NCBI GenBank assembly: GCA_031371805.1
Contig: JANMKB010000383.1
Span: 1 to 5,609 of the forward strand
Length of the DNA stretch: 5,609 nt
Direction of reading: 5' to 3'
Origin: JAFDVL01 sp031371805
Lineage (GTDB): Bacteria > Acidobacteriota > Blastocatellia > RBC074
Below, in pieces: positions 4,707 to 5,609 of this stretch. The position numbers and the translations under genes are program-made. The notes under the pieces were generated by a model. The model searched no databases and was not told the origin of the DNA. It worked only from the letters and a program-made list of their open reading frames with translations. How positions within the stretch are numbered: position 1 is the first letter of the stretch; every line of letters starts with the position of its first letter.

Positions 4707-5609
4707 ATGAAAGTCAGAATTTTCCTGTTGACAGTTCTCTTCGCTGTCAGCCTCATTTTTAATTTAAGCCTGCGCGTACCGAATCAAGCGGTCGTTCAGG
4801 CACAAGCCACATCCAATTGCCTCACCACTGAAATTCCGGTGGTAACGATTGGCTCCAACAATGATTCCTTTCTGTTGGCAGACCCGTTAAAATTAACGCT
4901 GCTCAGTTCCGGTGGTGACGCTTCATTCTTTTCCACAAACGATCAGAATTTTGGCGGTAATGCGACGTTAACGCGCATTGCTCAGGCTGGCGGCAGCGCC
5001 AAAGGACTCACGATTTCTTCCGTCGGTGGAAAGGCCGTGGCGTTGTCCTGCCGCGACGCATTCTGGGATATAAATTTTATGTTAGCGAGTACGGGCGCAA
5101 CCGCCGGCGACAAGATTCGCCTGTTTATGCAACCCGACGAAACGGGTAATGGGGCTTTTGATCTGGCTCGCTTTGAAGTTGCGGCTGGCAGCGGCGGCGC
5201 GAATCTTACTTATCTTGAGCCAACTTCCAAACTCTCTGCCAATGGGCACGTTGAGCAAAAATTAGGCGCGTTTCTGCCTTATAACATTGGTGCCGGGCAA
5301 AGCGGTAAACGCACTGATCAGATCAGCATTTCACTTTCAATGGATAAAAAGGCTCCGACGATGACGTGCCTGCATTTGGGGATTGAAATTGTCCGCGATG
5401 GTGGAATGGGAACCAGCAGTATCGTCTTTAACGACATCGTTCTTGTCCGCGAAGGCAAGCCCGCCCAGGGCACAGGATTATTCACTGGTCAGCCCGGAAA
5501 TTATCCAACCGGCACTGTCTGTGACCGCGTGTGTCCGGCTTGCCAGGTAACTTGTGTCAGAGCGGATGTCCCGGTCACAACGGTCGGCGCAAATAACGAT
5601 CAGTTCCTG
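4707..5609 (+). CDS. Exported protein of unknown function with large repeated domain, partial (3' end outside window)
   Basis: The frame is open for all 301 codons to the window end. A Sec signal peptide is clear: Lys2 and Arg4, a hydrophobic core from about 5 to 22, and an AQA site (32-34) with likely cleavage before Thr35. The mature part is rich in Gly, Ser, Thr and Asn and looks beta-stranded. The segment starting at Cys38 (CLTTEIPVVTIGSNNDSFL, 38-56) returns at Cys283 (CVRADVPVTTVGANNDQFL, 283-301) with 10 of 19 residues identical, so the protein holds at least two copies of a unit of about 245 residues. Just before the second copy lies a cysteine cluster, C272-x3-C276-x2-C279-x3-C283. 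The end of the first unit (SSIVFNDIVLVREG, 237-250) resembles the last strand of jelly-roll or carbohydrate-binding-like modules, but this is only an impression. No catalytic motif or family was recognised. A surface or secreted role is inferred from the signal peptide and repeats. Confidence 0.85.
   Translation, partial: MKVRIFLLTVLFAVSLIFNLSLRVPNQAVVQAQATSNCLTTEIPVVTIGSNNDSFLLADPLKLTLLSSGGDASFFSTNDQNFGGNATLTRIAQAGGSAKGLTISSVGGKAVALSCRDAFWDINFMLASTGATAGDKIRLFMQPDETGNGAFDLARFEVAAGSGGANLTYLEPTSKLSANGHVEQKLGAFLPYNIGAGQSGKRTDQISISLSMDKKAPTMTCLHLGIEIVRDGGMGTSSIVFNDIVLVREGKPAQGTGLFTGQPGNYPTGTVCDRVCPACQVTCVRADVPVTTVGANNDQFL

Overview
This looks like a chromosomal stretch of a Gram-negative-type bacterium with medium GC. 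Four complete housekeeping-type genes and the first codons of a fifth lie on the minus strand. The 5' part of a large secreted-protein gene lies on the plus strand. The gene order (site-2 protease, trpS, scpA, scpB), the style of the M50 protease and the big exported repeat protein fit Acidobacteriota, possibly Blastocatellia. That placement rests on recall of gene order and protein style, not on a search, and is tentative.

Layout from high to low coordinates on the minus strand: murA (start codon at 4046) is followed by a 95-bp gap with a good sigma70-like promoter. Then comes an apparent operon: a small M50 site-2 protease (GTG start with an ideal ribosome binding site), an 88-bp gap, trpS, a 24-bp gap, scpA, and scpB, whose start overlaps the scpA end by 20 bases and which leaves the window after 17 codons. 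MurA makes a peptidoglycan precursor, TrpS charges tRNA-Trp, ScpA and ScpB are the kleisin-type partners of SMC in chromosome segregation, and the M50 protein is an intramembrane metalloprotease. The grouping looks like a conserved co-transcribed housekeeping cluster, not a single pathway.

On the plus strand, a 660-bp stretch without a convincing gene separates murA from a divergent open reading frame that starts at 4707 and runs off the window. The gap carries a TTGACA-type promoter candidate and several perfect or near-perfect inverted repeats, so it may give a structured 5' leader. The open frame begins with a clear signal peptide. Its first domain repeats after 245 residues, and the repeat boundary carries a cysteine cluster (CX3CX2CX3C). 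This points to a multi-domain cell-surface or secreted protein of unknown function.

Most notable points: the repeated-domain exported protein, the inverted-repeat-rich leader in front of it, and a rearranged cysteine set in TrpS at the place where some bacterial TrpRS enzymes bind a [4Fe-4S] cluster. No mobile element, CRISPR array, rRNA or tRNA gene was seen.
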